A DNA stretch of 64,000 nt, from contig NW_004454159.1 of the NCBI RefSeq assembly GCF_000283155.1, positions 15,614,273 through 15,678,272 of the forward strand, in the 5' to 3' direction. The notes beneath the pieces are model-generated. The model was not told the origin of the DNA. It saw nothing but the letters and a program-made list of their open reading frames with translations, and did no database searches. A program made the position numbers and the translations under genes. Source of the stretch: Ceratotherium simum simum (lineage: Eukaryota > Chordata > Mammalia > Perissodactyla > Rhinocerotidae). Shown piece after piece: positions 11,872 to 23,212 of the stretch (its first letter is position 1; each line of letters begins with the position of its first letter).

Positions 11872-12121
11872 GGGGCCGGCCTGGTGGCGTAGCAGTTAAG
11901 TTCATGCATTCCGCTTCGGCAGCCTGGAGTCTGCTGCTTCAGATGCTAGGTGCAGATCTACTCACCCCTCATTAAGCCATGCTGAGGCAGCATCCCGCAT
12001 AGAAGAACTAGAAGGACCTACAGCTAGGATAGACAACTAGGTACCGGGGCTTTGGGGAGAAAAAAAGAAAAAGAGAAAGATTGGCAACAGATGGTAGCTC
12101 AGGGCCAATCTTCCTCAAAAA
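11872..12121 (+). mobile_element. ERE-type SINE, copy 3 (long-spacer variant), inside L1
   Basis: It starts GGGGCCGGCCTGGTGGCG. It carries the variant middle GAAGAACTAGAAGGACCTAC...GGGGCTTTGGGGAGAAAAAA before the terminal ERE module. The flanks AAAACTTTTATA and AAAACCTTTTATA are a diverged target-site duplication cut into the minus-strand L1. The B-box region is degenerate (GCTTCAGATGC), so pol III activity is unlikely. Confidence 0.93.
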
Positions 12122-12134
12122 AAAACCTTTTATA

Positions 12135-12292
12135 ATTTTGTTTATTGTGTTTTAGAACTTTAATACAACTAGAATTTATTTTTTATGACTGAAGTGAAGA
12201 TTTGTAACTCTAGTTTTACCAAATACTTGTCAATGTTTCCAATACCATTTTTAAGTAGTCTATAGGTTCTCTAGTAATTCAAAAAAAGTTAT
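12135..12292 (-). mobile_element. Old L1, minus strand, segment 2 of 4
   Basis: It continues the L1 3' UTR text across the ERE, reading ACTAGAATTTATTTTTTATGACTG then ATACTTGTCAATGTTTCCAATACCATTTTT on the plus strand. Confidence 0.72.
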
Positions 12293-12561
12293 GGGGCCGG
12301 CCTGGTGGTGCAAGCGGTTAAGCGCACATGCTCTGCTGCAGCAGCCCGGGGTTTGTCGGTTCGGATCCTGGGCATGCACCGATGCACTGCTTGGCAAGCC
12401 ATGCTGTGGCAGTGTCCCATATAAAGTGGAGGAAGATGGGCATGGATGTTAGCGCAGGAAAAGTCTTCCTCAGCAAAAAAAAAAAAAAAAAAAAAGGGGG
12501 GGGGTGGGGAAGGATAAGCCAGGGGATGACTCCCCCAAAAAAAAAAAAAAAAAAAAAAAAA
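12293..12561 (+). mobile_element. ERE-type SINE, copy 4, with A/G homopolymer block
   Basis: The head is GGGGCCGGCCTGGTGGTGC and the B-box GGTTCGGATCC lies at 12358-12368. An internal A run of about 19 bp passes straight into a G-rich run near 12476-12507. It ends in a poly-A tract up to 12561. The right flank ACAGTTAT mirrors the left AAAGTTAT. Several CpGs remain, suggesting moderate age. Confidence 0.93.
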
Positions 12562-12711
12562 CAGTTATAAATTACTGGGTACTAATTTTCCATATACATA
12601 CAAGTCATTTTCTTTCGAATTGATCAGTTTGTCAATTCTGCACCACATATTAAATATTTTCTAACAGAGCAAATTCTCTCATATTTTTACGCTCAATTGT
12701 CTTGGCTGCTT
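12562..12711 (-). mobile_element. Old L1, minus strand, segment 3 of 4
   Basis: Plus-strand text such as AATTGATCAGTTTGTCAATTCTGC, then CTCAATTGTCTTGGCTGCTTTCT, continues the antisense L1 and stops at the HAL1 boundary. Confidence 0.65.
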
Positions 12712-14135
12712 TCTACTTTCAACCGAGATGAAACAACAGTGACCAGATTTACCCTCCCAGCAGAAACAACTAAAACACTGGACAAAATATATGAAACAAC
12801 AGTTTTCAAGACATTGAATGTCAGACAAAAAAGGATCAGCCATCACTGAGAGACAGGAAAAAAACAAGGTTAGTGCCACAGTTGCCACAGCTTACTGCCA
12901 TTTCAGGCAATGGAGCAGGAAGGGGAAACCCAGGCAGAGCCTGATAGACTTCCTGACTCGAGATCGGAGCTGGGAATCCAAGGAAGCCAAGGTGGCTATA
13001 TTTAGCCCTAGGCTAAACACTGCTCTGTTACTACCTAACAAATCTCAAAAGTAGGAACTGTCCCAGTAACTTAATTGTATCTCAGAATGAAGCTCCATCC
13101 TACTTATATCAATGCAAAAATGTCCAGTACCTAAGAAGGTAAAATTCACAAAGTCTGGCTTTCTATGAAAAAGGCATGGAAAATCCAGGAAAATACAACC
13201 CCAAATAAGGAGAAAAATTAACCAATCAAAAGCAAACCAGAAGTAAGACAGATATTAACAATGATATTAAATTGGTTATTATAAGTGTATTCCACATGGT
13301 TGAAAAGTTAAAGATTGAGCATGTTGAGTAAAGACATGGAAAATACAAAAGAGATCTGAAAAAATCCAAATCAAAATTCCAGAGCTTAAAGTTATTATGT
13401 CAGAAATGAAAAATCCTCTGGATGGGATTAATGGCTGATTAGACACTGCAGCAGAAATAACTGACGAACTTGAAGACATAGCAATAGAGATTGTAGAATA
13501 TGAAACAGAGAGCAAAAAGATTTAAAAAATAATGAAGAGAGAATTAGTGAGCTATGTGACAACTTCAAGCTGCCTAATATATGTGTAATTAAAGTTCCAG
13601 AAGGAGGAGAGGAAGAAGGGGTACAGAAAACAATTTGGAGAATAATGGATAAAATTTTACAACTTTGATGAAACCAAAAGTGCACAGTGTGAAGAACTTT
13701 TACAAACCCAAAACCCAAAACTGCACCAAAGCATATCATGATCAAACTGCTCAAAATCAGTGATAAAGACAAAATCTTAAAAGGAACCACAGAAAAAAGA
13801 CACATTATGTATAAAGGAATAAAAATGAGGATGACAAAAGATTTGTTATCAGAAATAATGTGAAGCTGGTCATAGTGGAGTAACAGCTTTAAAGTGCAGA
13901 AAGAAAAATGTCAGCTTAGAAATCTATACCTAGCACGGGGCAGGGAGGGTCAGCAGGGAGGGATTACCAAGGACAAAAGGAAACTTTTGGGGATGATAAG
14001 TACGTTCACTGTCTTGATTGTGGTGATTTCACAGGTTTATACATATGTCAAAATTTATCAAAACATGCACCTAAATATGTGCAGTTTATTGTTTGTCAAT
14101 TACATATCAATAAAGTTATTAATTTTTTTAATGGA
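12712..14135 (+). mobile_element. HAL1 (half-L1) element
   Basis: HAL1 is an L1 derivative that keeps an ORF1-like gene but lacks ORF2. Here a 5' leader (12712-13200) is followed by an ORF1-like body rich in Glu, Lys and Asn codons (about 13280-13860), broken by stops. Landmarks are GAGCTATGTGACAACTTCAAGC, GTTCCAGAAGGAGGAGAGGAAG and ATCATGATCAAACTGCTCAAA. The 3' UTR has the typical AAGTACGTTCACTGTCTTGATTGTGGTGATTTCACAGG stretch (13999-14035) and ends near TATCAATAAAGTTATTAA. The minus-strand frame at 13428-13805 is its antisense shadow. Confidence 0.85.
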
Positions 14136-14139
14136 GAAA

Positions 14140-14245
14140 AATTTGTTTTGGTAATTCTTTCACATTCACTAGTTTCTTGTAAGTTTTAGAATCAGCTGGT
14201 CAAGTTTCACTATAATCTCTATTGGAATTTAAATTTGAGTTCCAC
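14140..14245 (-). mobile_element. Old L1, minus strand, segment 4 of 4
   Basis: After the HAL1, antisense L1 resumes with GTAAGTTTTAGAATCAGCTGGTCAAGTTTCA and ATTGGAATTTAAATTTGAGTT. These are the next landmarks toward the ORF2 end in the same L1. Homology fades near 14245. Confidence 0.65.
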
Positions 14246-15329
14246 TGATTTATGATACAAGAAAAAACTGATATACTTGTAATTTTGACTCTGTTCTTAA
14301 TTTGTGTGTGTGTGTGTGTCCTGTTTGTTTCTGAAAATGTTGTTGAATTATCTAAGATTGTGGTTTTTTAATTTTCTCTTTATGTTTCATCTTTGAACCT
14401 TATAGCCGTATCTATAATTTCAAAAATGCCCCAACTAACTCTTCAATGTATAAATGAAAGTGGAATTACTCCTTCACCAAAAGATAACATCTAGTTTCTC
14501 TATCCAATAACATGTAGTTATTATCCAATAATATTTAGCTCCTCTATCCAATTCCAAATTCAGGATCTCTGATTGATCAGATTCAGAAATGGTTTCTCAG
14601 GATCCTATAAAGTGTGATTAATTTATCCAAAACACAATGCAAGGAAAGACTGAAATTTCCTATTTAGAAATGGAGGAAAAGGTACTGGTAGTAGTAGTGA
14701 TTATTGGTCCAGAACTTACATCACATCCAACTGGGCAGGAGAAGCAAAATTTTCCCACCCTGGACCTAGTGCAAGTTTCTTATTCTGCCTACCAGGCTGC
14801 CCCTGGCTCTGCTCACAGTAGGATCTCCCTTGCTCACACATGAAAGTTACACTGGGAAGACATCCACTACTGGCGACTATGCCAGTTCAGCAGTCCAGTA
14901 GCTCTTGGCACCAGTTTTATGGACTAAAAATTAACAGAGGTATTGAGCAATCAGAGGCCCTGGATGCCATGCTCAGATTTCTCTGACAATTTAACTCTTA
15001 TAAAACTCTAATTGGCTGCCTATCAATTTTGCTCTTATAGATTCCATTAACTAACAATCAAGGCCAAAACTTTTACTAGTCAGAGCTTTGAATCCAGGAA
15101 GCGTCTGAGCTTTTTCTGTTCCTTAGTTATTTGCATGTGGATTTTATCCTTGTCCCTAACTACCAACTTAAAAGGTAGTGTTGGCTTATGCCTAACAGCA
15201 ATATAAAATTATACACTGGGACATTGAAGGAGAGTTAATCTGCCCTTTTCCCCCAAGCTTCATTCTAGTGAAAAGCACATTTTAATGTAGGAAATTATTA
15301 CTTGTGTCTCACAGCACAGGAAACTGAAT
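14246..15329. other. Non-coding DNA with a short GT repeat
   Basis: A TG dinucleotide run lies near 14302-14319. No gene or repeat is recognised in the remainder. The frame at 14637-14843 has no recognisable domain. Confidence 0.4.
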
Positions 15330-16290
15330 CATCAGGTCGTTGTGAATGCTGCTGCAATGAACATGGGAGTGCAGATATCTGTTCAATACCCTGTTTTCAT
15401 TTCTTTTTGATATATACCCCAAAGTGGGATTAGCTGTATCATATGGTAGTTCTATTTTAATTTTGGGGGGAACCTCCATACTGTTTTCCATAGTGGCTGC
15501 ACCAATTTCCACTCTCCCCCACAGTGCACAAGAGTTCCTTTTTCTCCACATCCTCAGCAACACTTTTTATCTCTTGTCTTTTTGATGATAACCATTCTAA
15601 CAGGTGTGAAGTGGTATCTCATTGTGGTTTTGATTTGCATTTCCATGATGATTAGTGATGTTGAGCACATTTTCATATACCTGTTGGCCATCTGTATGTC
15701 TTCTTTGGAAAAATGTCTATTCAGATCCTCTGACCATTTTTTAATCAGATTTTTTATTTATTTGCTATTGACTTGTGTGAGTTCTTTATATATTTTGGAT
15801 AGTAACCCCTCATCAGATATATGATTTGCAAATATTTTCTCCCATTCTGCAGGTTGCCTTTTCATTTTCTTGATGGTTTCCTTTGCTGTGCAGAAGATTT
15901 TTAGTTTGATATAGTCCCACTTGGTTTATTTTTGCTTTTGTTGTCCTTGCTTTTGGTGTCAAATCCAAAAAATCATTGCCAAGACCAATGTCAAGGAGCT
16001 TACCGCCTATATTTTCTTCTAGGTGTTTTATGGTTTCAGGTGTTACGTTCAAGTCTTTAATTCATTTTGAGTTGATTTTGTGTATGGTGTAAGACAGGGG
16101 TCAAGTTTCATCCTTTTGCATGTGGCTATCCAGTTTTCTCAGCATCATTTATTGAAGATCCTATCCTTTCCTCTTCGTATGTTCTTGGCTCTTTTGTTGT
16201 AAATTAATTGACCATATATGCCTGCTCATATGCATGAGTTTATTTCTGGGCTCTCTATTCTATTCCATTGATCTATGTGTCTGTTTTTAT
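15330..16290 (-). mobile_element. L1 3' UTR, minus strand
   Basis: On the plus strand it reads the familiar antisense L1 3' UTR: GTGAATGCTGCTGCAATGAACATGGG, CCATAGTGGCTGCACCAATTTCC, CTAACAGGTGTGAAGTGGTATCTCATTGTGG, then AGTCTTTAATTCATTTTGAGTTGATTTT. It is continuous with the ORF2 remnant to its right. Confidence 0.92.
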
Positions 16291-17745
16291 GACAATATCA
16301 TACTGTTTTGATTACCATAGCTTTGTAGTATAGTTTGAAATCAGGAAGTGTGATGCCTCCAGCTTTGTTCTTCTTTCTCAAGACTGCTTTGGCTATTTGG
16401 GGTCTTTTGTGGTTCCATACAAATTTTAGGATTGTTTGCTCTATTTCTGTGAAAAATGCCATTGGAATGTTAGTAGGGATTGCATTGAACCTGTAGGTTG
16501 CTTTGGTAGTATGGAAATTTTTAATAATATTAATTCTTCCTATCCATGAGCATGGAATATCTTTCCATTTATTTGGATCTTCTTCAGTTTCTTTCATCAA
16601 TGTCTTACAGTTTTCAGGGTACAGGTTTCACCTCCTTGGTTAAATTTATTCCTAGGTATTTTATTCTTTTAGATGCAATTGTAAATGAGATTCTTTTCTT
16701 AATTTCTCTGATAATTCATTGTTAATGAATTGTTAGAATGAATTCATTGTTAATGCATTGTATAGAAATGCAACTGATTTTTGTATATTGATTTTGTATC
16801 CTGCAACTTTACTGAATTCGTTTATTAGTTCTAACAGTTTTTTGACGGAGTCTTTAGGGTTTTCTATATATGATATCATGACATCTGCAAATAGAGATAG
16901 GTTTACTTCTTCCCTTCTGATTTGGATGCTTTTCATTTTCTTTACTTGCTCTAGCTAGGACTTCCAATACTATGTTGAATAACAGTGGCGAGAATGGACA
17001 TCCTGTCTGTTCCTATCTTAGAGGAAAAGCTTTCAGCTTTTCACTGTTGAGTATGATGTTAGCTATGGGCTTGTCCTATATAGCTTTTATTATGTGTAAC
17101 TATGTTCCCTCTATAACCACTTTGTTGAGAGTTTCTATCATGAATGGATGTTGAATTTTATCAAATGCCTTTTCTGCATCTATTGAGATGATCACATGAT
17201 GTTTACCCTTCATTTTGTTAAAGTGATGTATCACACTGATCCATCTGTGGTAGTTGAACTATCCCTGCATCCCTGGAATAAATCACAATTGATTGTGGTG
17301 TATGATACTTTCAATATATTGTTAAATTCGGTTTGCTAATATTTTGTTGAGAATATTTGCATCTGTGTTCATCAGGGATATTGGCCTGTAATTTTCTTTT
17401 CCTTTAGTGTCCTTGCCTGGTCTTGGTATCAGGGTAATACTGCCCTCATAAAATGACTTTGGAAGTATTCCTTCTTCTTCTATTTTTGGAAGAGTTTGAG
17501 AAGGATTGGTATTAATTCTTTAAATATTTGGTAGAATTTACCAGTGAAGCCATTTGATCTTGGACTTTACTGGGAGGTTTTTAATTACTGATTTAATCTC
17601 CCTACTAGTAATCAGTCTGTTCAGATTTTCTATTTCTTCATGATTCAGTCTTGGTAGGTTGTATGTTTCTAGGAGTTTATCCATTTCTTCCAGGTTGTCC
17701 AGTTTGTTGGTGTATAATTATTCATACTAGTCTTTGCATTTTTCT
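16291..17745 (-). pseudogene. L1 ORF2 C-terminal half, broken, RT box FADV
   Basis: Read on the minus strand from 17745 toward 16291 it encodes the reverse transcriptase and C-terminal parts of ORF2p. RT motif A is seen as [16 protein letters not shown] near 17160-17205. The catalytic box in this copy is LFADVMISY, with the valine codon at 16880-16882 where L1 has aspartate (FADD). The C-terminal part has [34 protein letters not shown] and [14 protein letters not shown] (16298-16600). Frame changes and stops separate these pieces, and the 5' half of ORF2 and ORF1 are absent (5' truncation near 17745). Confidence 0.92.
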
Positions 17746-18414
17746 ACCTCCGGATTTCCAAGGTATATAAGATCTTCCCTCACCCCCTGCTTCCCTCTAT
17801 GTATTGGTGTCATTCCCTCCATTGCAGGTGAGCTTCCACCATGTTGAAAACAAAAGATGGGGAGGACACATTTTTAGACAGCCTCAGACTTACATGATTT
17901 CAGCTTACTATCTCAGAGAAAAGTATGCCTTTGTCATCCAGTATTTATATGTTAACTCCTACATAAAAGATCTTCTTTTGTAACATTCAACCAATACATT
18001 AGCTGTCCAGCCAGGCCCAGATCACATTACCCTTGTTAGGTTTGGTGGAATACGACTGGCATTGTGGTGAGGGAGGAGCAGTTTTCAAAGGAAATTGTGT
18101 GCACTTACAAGAAGGTGGAATGATCTTTGGCAGATAACAGTAAATGTTATCGATGGGAAGAAAAAGAAAAAGAAGAGCTCTGAAAGTGACTGAATCAAGG
18201 ACTGACATCAACTGATGCAAGACAGTTATTTCCTTTGAGCCTAAACTCCATTAGGGAACAAATAAAGAAGATTATCTATTCCCTAACCTCTCATATTTGA
18301 TAGATATTCCATTGGATAAAATCAAATATGGGCTTGCTTAAAACATCAAGGATTCTTTGCTTTGCTCTTCTATTCTCTGATTACAGAAAATTCATGCCTA
18401 TGGATAACAAAATA
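17746..18414. other. Non-coding DNA
   Basis: No domain or repeat is recognised. The short minus frame at 17999-18220 is not supported. Confidence 0.4.
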
Positions 18415-18640
18415 TTAATAATAGTCAACATTTATATAGTGTTCATTATTTGCCAGATTCTGTTCTGAGTGCTTTACTTTATTTTAACTTATTTAATCCT
18501 CACAATAACCTTATGTTGCAACTATTACTATTAGTTGCAACTAATACTATTATTAGTATTTCTATTTAAGAGGTTAGTAAATGGCAGAGCTGGAATTCAG
18601 ACTCAAGCATCCTGTCTGCTGCTGAGTGTATGATCTTCAT
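18415..18640 (-). mobile_element. MIR SINE
   Basis: The antisense MIR order is visible: AACATTTATATAGTGTTCATTATTTGCCAG, CTGAGTGCTTTACTTTA, TTAATCCTCACAATAACC, then GGCAGAGCTGGAATTCAGACTC at the tRNA-like head. A palindromic stretch around 18520-18560 (AGTTGCAAC/AACTATTACTA) has been added inside it. Confidence 0.85.
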
Positions 18641-19849
18641 CTCTCCACATGCTGTCTTTCTTTCAGTACATAGGAAACTCTCAACATGACTTTTGAGAAT
18701 GGTGAGTACACCAGGAAATATAGGCATGATAAAAGAAGGGCCTTGTGTATTTCCTTAATCATGAAACATTACATAGTATGATATCCTTTTTTGGGTAAAT
18801 TTGAAGGAAGGATTTTAATTCCCTTTAAAAATTTCTTCATTAGCACATTTTGTTTCATAAGAGCTGTGTTTCTTATCTTCTGAGTATTCTTAAGATATTG
18901 CTTACTTCCCTTTTTTAATTTCATATGCCATAGGTACTCTGATGTAATCAATATTTTGAAAGTACATAAAGTACCATTTAAAAGTTGCTTAAGCACAGGA
19001 AGAATCTAAGTTCTATACTCATTCTCTAGAGATGAGAGTTTCTGAGGAGGTAATTTCTTTGCTGCTATTTTATAGGAACAATAATTTGGATGCCTATCCT
19101 GTGCCAGGCACTGTGGTAAGTATTCTTTACCTCTGTCACCTCCTTTAGTCAGAGGTGTGGAGCTCAGTTCTCCATAAATGAAGGCTGTTCTGTGTGTAGT
19201 CAATTCCATTTGTCTAGTTGTCAAAGGGATTCTCAGACCTTCCTTCATCATCATCACGGATATCCTTTCCGTTGCGCTCAAGGAGTCTAAGTGGGTCTCT
19301 GAAATAGGCAGAATGTAATTTTCTGCTGAATTAAACAAGGTTGTAAACTCAAAGAGAATAGCATACTATAAAGGCTTCTGGGATTGCAAATCAATGTAAA
19401 CAATTTACTTCAAAGGCCTCTGCCTGATCAACGTTTAATGTTGAAATAAATGTGCTTCAGTAGTGCTCTGAAAGCTTGAATAAAACTGTCATATGGATAC
19501 TCCATATTTTCACACATTTTTTATTATTATAACAATTAGACAGATTTCGAGAGTCACCAAGACATGTGGTTTAATTTAATATGTAAGGACAAAATAGACA
19601 GGAAGTCTTATTACTTAAAGGGACTAACACAACCTTTGGCAGAGCCATTTATATTGTACAAGAACAGAAATAGTTGAGCTGCAAGCTTTACAGAAGCTGT
19701 CTATGATTTCTGCACTTTTAAATAATAGAAAAAAATTGTTTTTACCATGATGTCCATGTTTTCACTGTAAAATAGTGTAAAGCAGAACACGTCTAAGAAT
19801 GACATTTTTCAACCTTTTGTTTGGCCCTTGGGTGGGAATGTATTATATC
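18641..19849. other. Non-coding DNA with a small MIR fragment
   Basis: Near 19070-19165, GCCTATCCTGTGCCAGGCACTGTGGTAAGTATTCTTTACC is a minus-strand MIR piece. Elsewhere nothing is recognised; the minus frames at 18769-19338 carry no known motif. Confidence 0.5.
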
Positions 19850-19863
19850 AAAAGATTATCTAT

Positions 19864-20067
19864 GGGCCGGCCCCGTGGCTTAGCGGTTAAGTGAGTCTGC
19901 TCCGCTGCTGGCGGCCCAGGTTCGGATCCCGGGCGCGCACCAACGCACCGCTTCTCCGGCCATGCTGAGGCCACGTCCCACATACAGCAACTAGAAGGAT
20001 GTGCAGCTATGACATACAACTATCTACTGGGGCTTTGGGGGAAAAAAATAAATAAATAACAAAATTT
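19864..20067 (+). mobile_element. ERE-type SINE, copy 5, CpG-rich, with 13-bp TSD
   Basis: It starts GGGCCGGCCCCGTGGCTTAGC. The B-box GGTTCGGATCC lies at 19919-19929 and is followed by intact CpGs (CCCGGGCGCGCACC). The perfect duplication AAAAGATTATCTA lies at 19850-19862 and 20068-20080. The tail is (AAAT)n. It belongs to the short ACATACAGCAACTAGAAGGATG subtype and lacks the GATGTTAGCTCAGGG modules. High CpG retention points to a recent insertion. Confidence 0.96.
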
Positions 20068-20080
20068 AAAAGATTATCTA

Positions 20081-20378
20081 AATGGGGAAGAATAAATATA
20101 ATAGTTTATAGAGAGAAGAGCTAGGCAATAAGATTATTAGAAAGTCATTCTCCTTTTCCCTTCTAACCTAAGAAAACATATTTCATACAGGAAAGCATTA
20201 AAAATACAGAGTACTTAGTAACATTACTCTAATTTTCTTTTTACTCACTTAATTTAATATTGTCCTAAAGGACATGCATGAACTCTTCCAGTTCTAAAGG
20301 AGAGATACTAAAGAACTGTTTCTGCAAATAAAAAGTCCAGATTCCACTATACGGTGTTTCGTATCCTTAGATCAAAAA

Positions 20379-20410
<32 letters not shown>

Positions 20411-20598
20411 GTGTTTATTCTTTAAAATTATTTTCCAAATAATTTTCCAAAACAAAAATATTTGAAGTAGTCAATTTCTCAATGGAATTTAGTAATGGTA
20501 CCTACATTACAGGATAAAATAAAACTATACATACACAATTATACAAATCTGTTCACTTAAATACTTTCACATGGGGGAAATCTGTGTGTGATTTTTAC
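20081..20598. other. Non-coding DNA containing an (ATAG)8 microsatellite
   Basis: The tetranucleotide repeat occupies 20379-20410, eight uninterrupted ATAG units. The rest is AT-rich unique sequence. Confidence 0.8.
20379..20410. repeat. (ATAG)8 microsatellite
   Basis: 32 bp of perfect tetranucleotide repeat, a likely polymorphic marker. Confidence 0.97.
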
Positions 20599-20825
20599 CT
20601 TTTTTTTATTGAGGTAACATTGGTTTATAACATTATATCAATTTCAGGTGTACATAATTATATTTCGAATTCTGTGTAGACTACATCATGTTCACCACCC
20701 AAAGATTGATTACCATCTGTCACCATTCACATGTGCCTTTTGCCCTCCCCCCACCCCCCTTCCCCTCTGGTAACCAACAATCTCATCTCTGTATCTATGT
20801 GTTTGTTTGTTGTTATTGTGTAACT
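20599..20825 (-). mobile_element. L1 3' terminus, perissodactyl type
   Basis: The plus strand begins with a T run (L1 poly-A in reverse). ATTGAGGTAACATTGGTTTATAACATTATATC and TCAGGTGTACATAATTATATTTCG follow, then a C-rich section (CCCCCCACCCCCCTTCCCCTCTGGTAACCAACAATC). This is the 3' end of a comparatively young L1, heavily 5' truncated. Confidence 0.9.
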
Positions 20826-21740
20826 TTTAGAAACTGTTGTTGATCACAGCAGAAGTTAAATTAATGGCCCTTTGAATCACCTGCCTGGCACCAACACCCA
20901 TTCTCAAGAGTAGTATACTGAGGTTACAAGTCAAGATTTGATTAACCTGTAGGTTAGTCTTTGACTCTATCACTTAATAATCCTAGACAAGGAGTTTTGC
21001 TTACCCAGAATTATACCACAATAATATTTGCCATTTGGAGGACACATATAAAAAGCAATAATGAAAGCAGACAGATAAAAATACTTCATACTACTACTAA
21101 ACCAATATTATGAAGCCTGTAAAGAGCACGTCAGAAAGACAGAATGCATAGTTTTTCTCATATATCTCAGCCAAAAGTCTACAAATGTGTGTTCATTATC
21201 AGTTGAATAATACCTGCTAATATGCCAGCACTTTGCAGTGTCATGTTTATAACCTTGTGATACTGACTCTGTAGTTCAAAATGCACAATCTTTTCTAGTT
21301 TAGAACCAACAAACCCATGGTTTGTTCAGATGGTATCTGAAACACCATCCACAACTGAGAGCAATTTTGGGCATGACCTCTGCCCTAAACAACTGTAATT
21401 TTGTGCTAACACATGGACTACAATGCCTGTGCAAATATTCTCCTGAAAATCAATAACCTATATTTTTAAATGTTCATCCTATTTGCAAAACTGCATTCCT
21501 TAACATTCTATGAAGAAGTTGGATATTCGCCTTCAAGACTGTGAAAATTACGCTTCTATAAATGGTAGATGTGAATCTCTTATTCAATATGCGTGAAAAA
21601 CAGAGAATTGGGGTTCAATTGTTTTGCCATAGACCTATTTTCCCCAGTTCTGTTTTCTTACTAAAAGAAACTTAGCTATGTATATTTTAGAATTTTCAGA
21701 GTTAATTTATTGATCCATTGTTATTTCCGACTGCATTAAG
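20826..21740. other. Non-coding DNA
   Basis: No gene, RNA or repeat recognised. Confidence 0.45.
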
Positions 21741-21751
21741 AAGAATTTTCA

Positions 21752-21947
21752 GGGCTGGACCGGTGGCGTGGTGGTTAAGTTTGTGTGCTCCACTTCCACA
21801 GCCTAGGTTTCTTGGGTTTGGAACCTGGGCATGGACCTACACATTGCTCATCAAGCCATGCTGTGGCAGTGTCCCACATACAAAATAGAGGAAGACTGGC
21901 AGAGATGTTAGCTCAGGGCCAATCTTCCTCACAAAAAAAAATAAAAA
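21752..21947 (+). mobile_element. ERE-type SINE, copy 6
   Basis: The head is GGGCTGGACCGGTGGCG and the B-box is degenerate (GGTTTGGAACC-like, 21816 onward). One GATGTTAGCTCAGGGCC module precedes the tail. The flanks AAGAATTTTCA and AAGAGTTTCCA are a diverged target-site duplication. Confidence 0.92.
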
Positions 21948-22184
21948 AAGAGTTTCCATAGTCCAAGTTTTACGGAATTTTACTCTCAAGTAGACTGAAA
22001 TAACCAAGAAGCAAATTTTTAATGCATATATGTTTGTAAAATTTCCTTTAAAAAGGCTGTTCATACAATTTTAATAACATTTTCTAATTTAATTTATATA
22101 AATGATATTAGGCTATATAGCTTATTCGGGTTTGTTTTTTGACTTTTTCACATAAGCACTTAGTTTTTTGTTTTGTTTTGTTTT

Positions 22185-22400
22185 TTGGTTGAATTTTTTA
22201 TCAGGGTAAAATTTACACGTGGTTAAATGCACAGATATTAAGTGTACATTTTGATGAGTTTTGATAAAAGCATTCATTTGTATAACCATTACCTCAGTGA
22301 GATACAGAATAATTCTATCACTCCAGAAAATTTTCTGTTGACTCCATTAGTCAATCCTCAACCACAGCTTGATTTCTATCAACACTCTGAAGATAAAATT
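22185..22400 (-). mobile_element. L1M 3' UTR fragment
   Basis: On the plus strand it reads AGGGTAAAATTTACACGTGG, AAGTGTACATTTTGATGAGTTTTGA, then TATAACCATTACCTCAGTGAGATACAGAA. This is the antisense L1M 3' UTR. Confidence 0.72.
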
Positions 22401-22443
22401 TGCAAATCAGAAGATATCGAAAATTATTCCTACAAGAACAAGT

Positions 22444-22904
22444 GAGGAACCAAACAAATTGAATGATGGAAGATGAAACAGGTTACAAGATTTAATTCTG
22501 AAATTCTGTAATTACACTTTGTGACATCTTGACTTGTTGGAAGAATCTTTTGAAAGAACTCCTATTTCTAACTGGAAAAATTTACATTCTATATCAAAGT
22601 GGAATTAAATTAAGAAGGCCTATGAGTTGCCTCTAAATTTGGTGACATATTCAAAAGGATTATAAATAGGGAGAATTTATGAGTTTGGGCTTGAAAAAAT
22701 ATTTATCAAAGAAAGGTGTCCTAAAGGAGGCAAAAAAGGTAGTATCTGGAAAAATACATGAGTTAAAATATCTATACATTTCAATATGGAAAGAATAAAA
22801 GTTGAGAATATCCTCCATTTAGAAAAAATACTGCTTGGATATTACTGGTACCTCACCATGTGTAGAAAGAATATTTTCTCCATTAAAAATAGTATGGTCT
22901 TCAG
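22444..22904 (+). repeat. Unassigned repeat copy B, left part
   Basis: Counterpart of 9355-10065. Exact or near-exact anchors include GAACCAAACAAATTGAA, CATCTTGACTTGTTGG, GTTAAAATATCTATACATTTCA and CCTCCATTTAGAA. It is interrupted by an ERE inserted between 22904 and 23213. Confidence 0.7.
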
Positions 22905-23212
22905 GGCTAGCCCATGGCTTAGCGGTTAAGTGCTCGCGCTCCGCTACTGGTGGCCCGGGTTCAGATCCCGGGCGCACACCGACACACCGCTTCTCCGGCC
23001 ACGCTGAGGCCGCGTCCCACATACAGCAACTGGAAGGATGTGCAACTATGACATACAACTATCTACTGGGGCTTTGGGGGAAAAAAAAAAAAAGGAGGAG
23101 GATTGGTAATAGATGTTAGCTCAGAGCCGGTCTTCCTCAGCACAAAGAGGAGGATTAGCATGGATGTTAGCTCAGGGCTGATCTTCCTCACAAAAAAAAT
23201 AAATAAATAAAT
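22905..23212 (+). mobile_element. ERE-type SINE, copy 7, long form, with 18-bp TSD
   Basis: Perfect duplication AAATAGTATGGTCTTCAG at 22887-22904 and 23213-23230. The B-box GGTTCAGATCC lies at 22958-22968. It joins the CATACAGCAACTGGAAGGATG module to two terminal GATGTTAGCTCAG modules separated by an internal A run, and ends in (AAAT)n. Many CpGs are retained. It interrupts the unassigned repeat copy B. Confidence 0.97.

Noticed and set aside
13428..13805. 125-codon minus-strand frame
   Set aside because: Antisense shadow of the HAL1 ORF1 region; its Leu/Ser/Phe richness is the complement of A-rich coding sequence.
17821..17900. AG-GTGAG-like motif near 17826 (GCAGGTGAGC) as a splice site
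   Set aside because: An isolated motif with no open exon on either side.
20379..20410. Regularly spaced repeats considered as a CRISPR array
   Set aside because: It is a simple ATAG microsatellite without spacers, in a mammalian genome.
22835..23119. 94-codon frame and similar frames at 54259-54570, 29536-29847 and 12328-12570
   Set aside because: All are ERE SINE sequence read through; recurring peptides such as RKIGPELTS on the minus strand are the ERE body.
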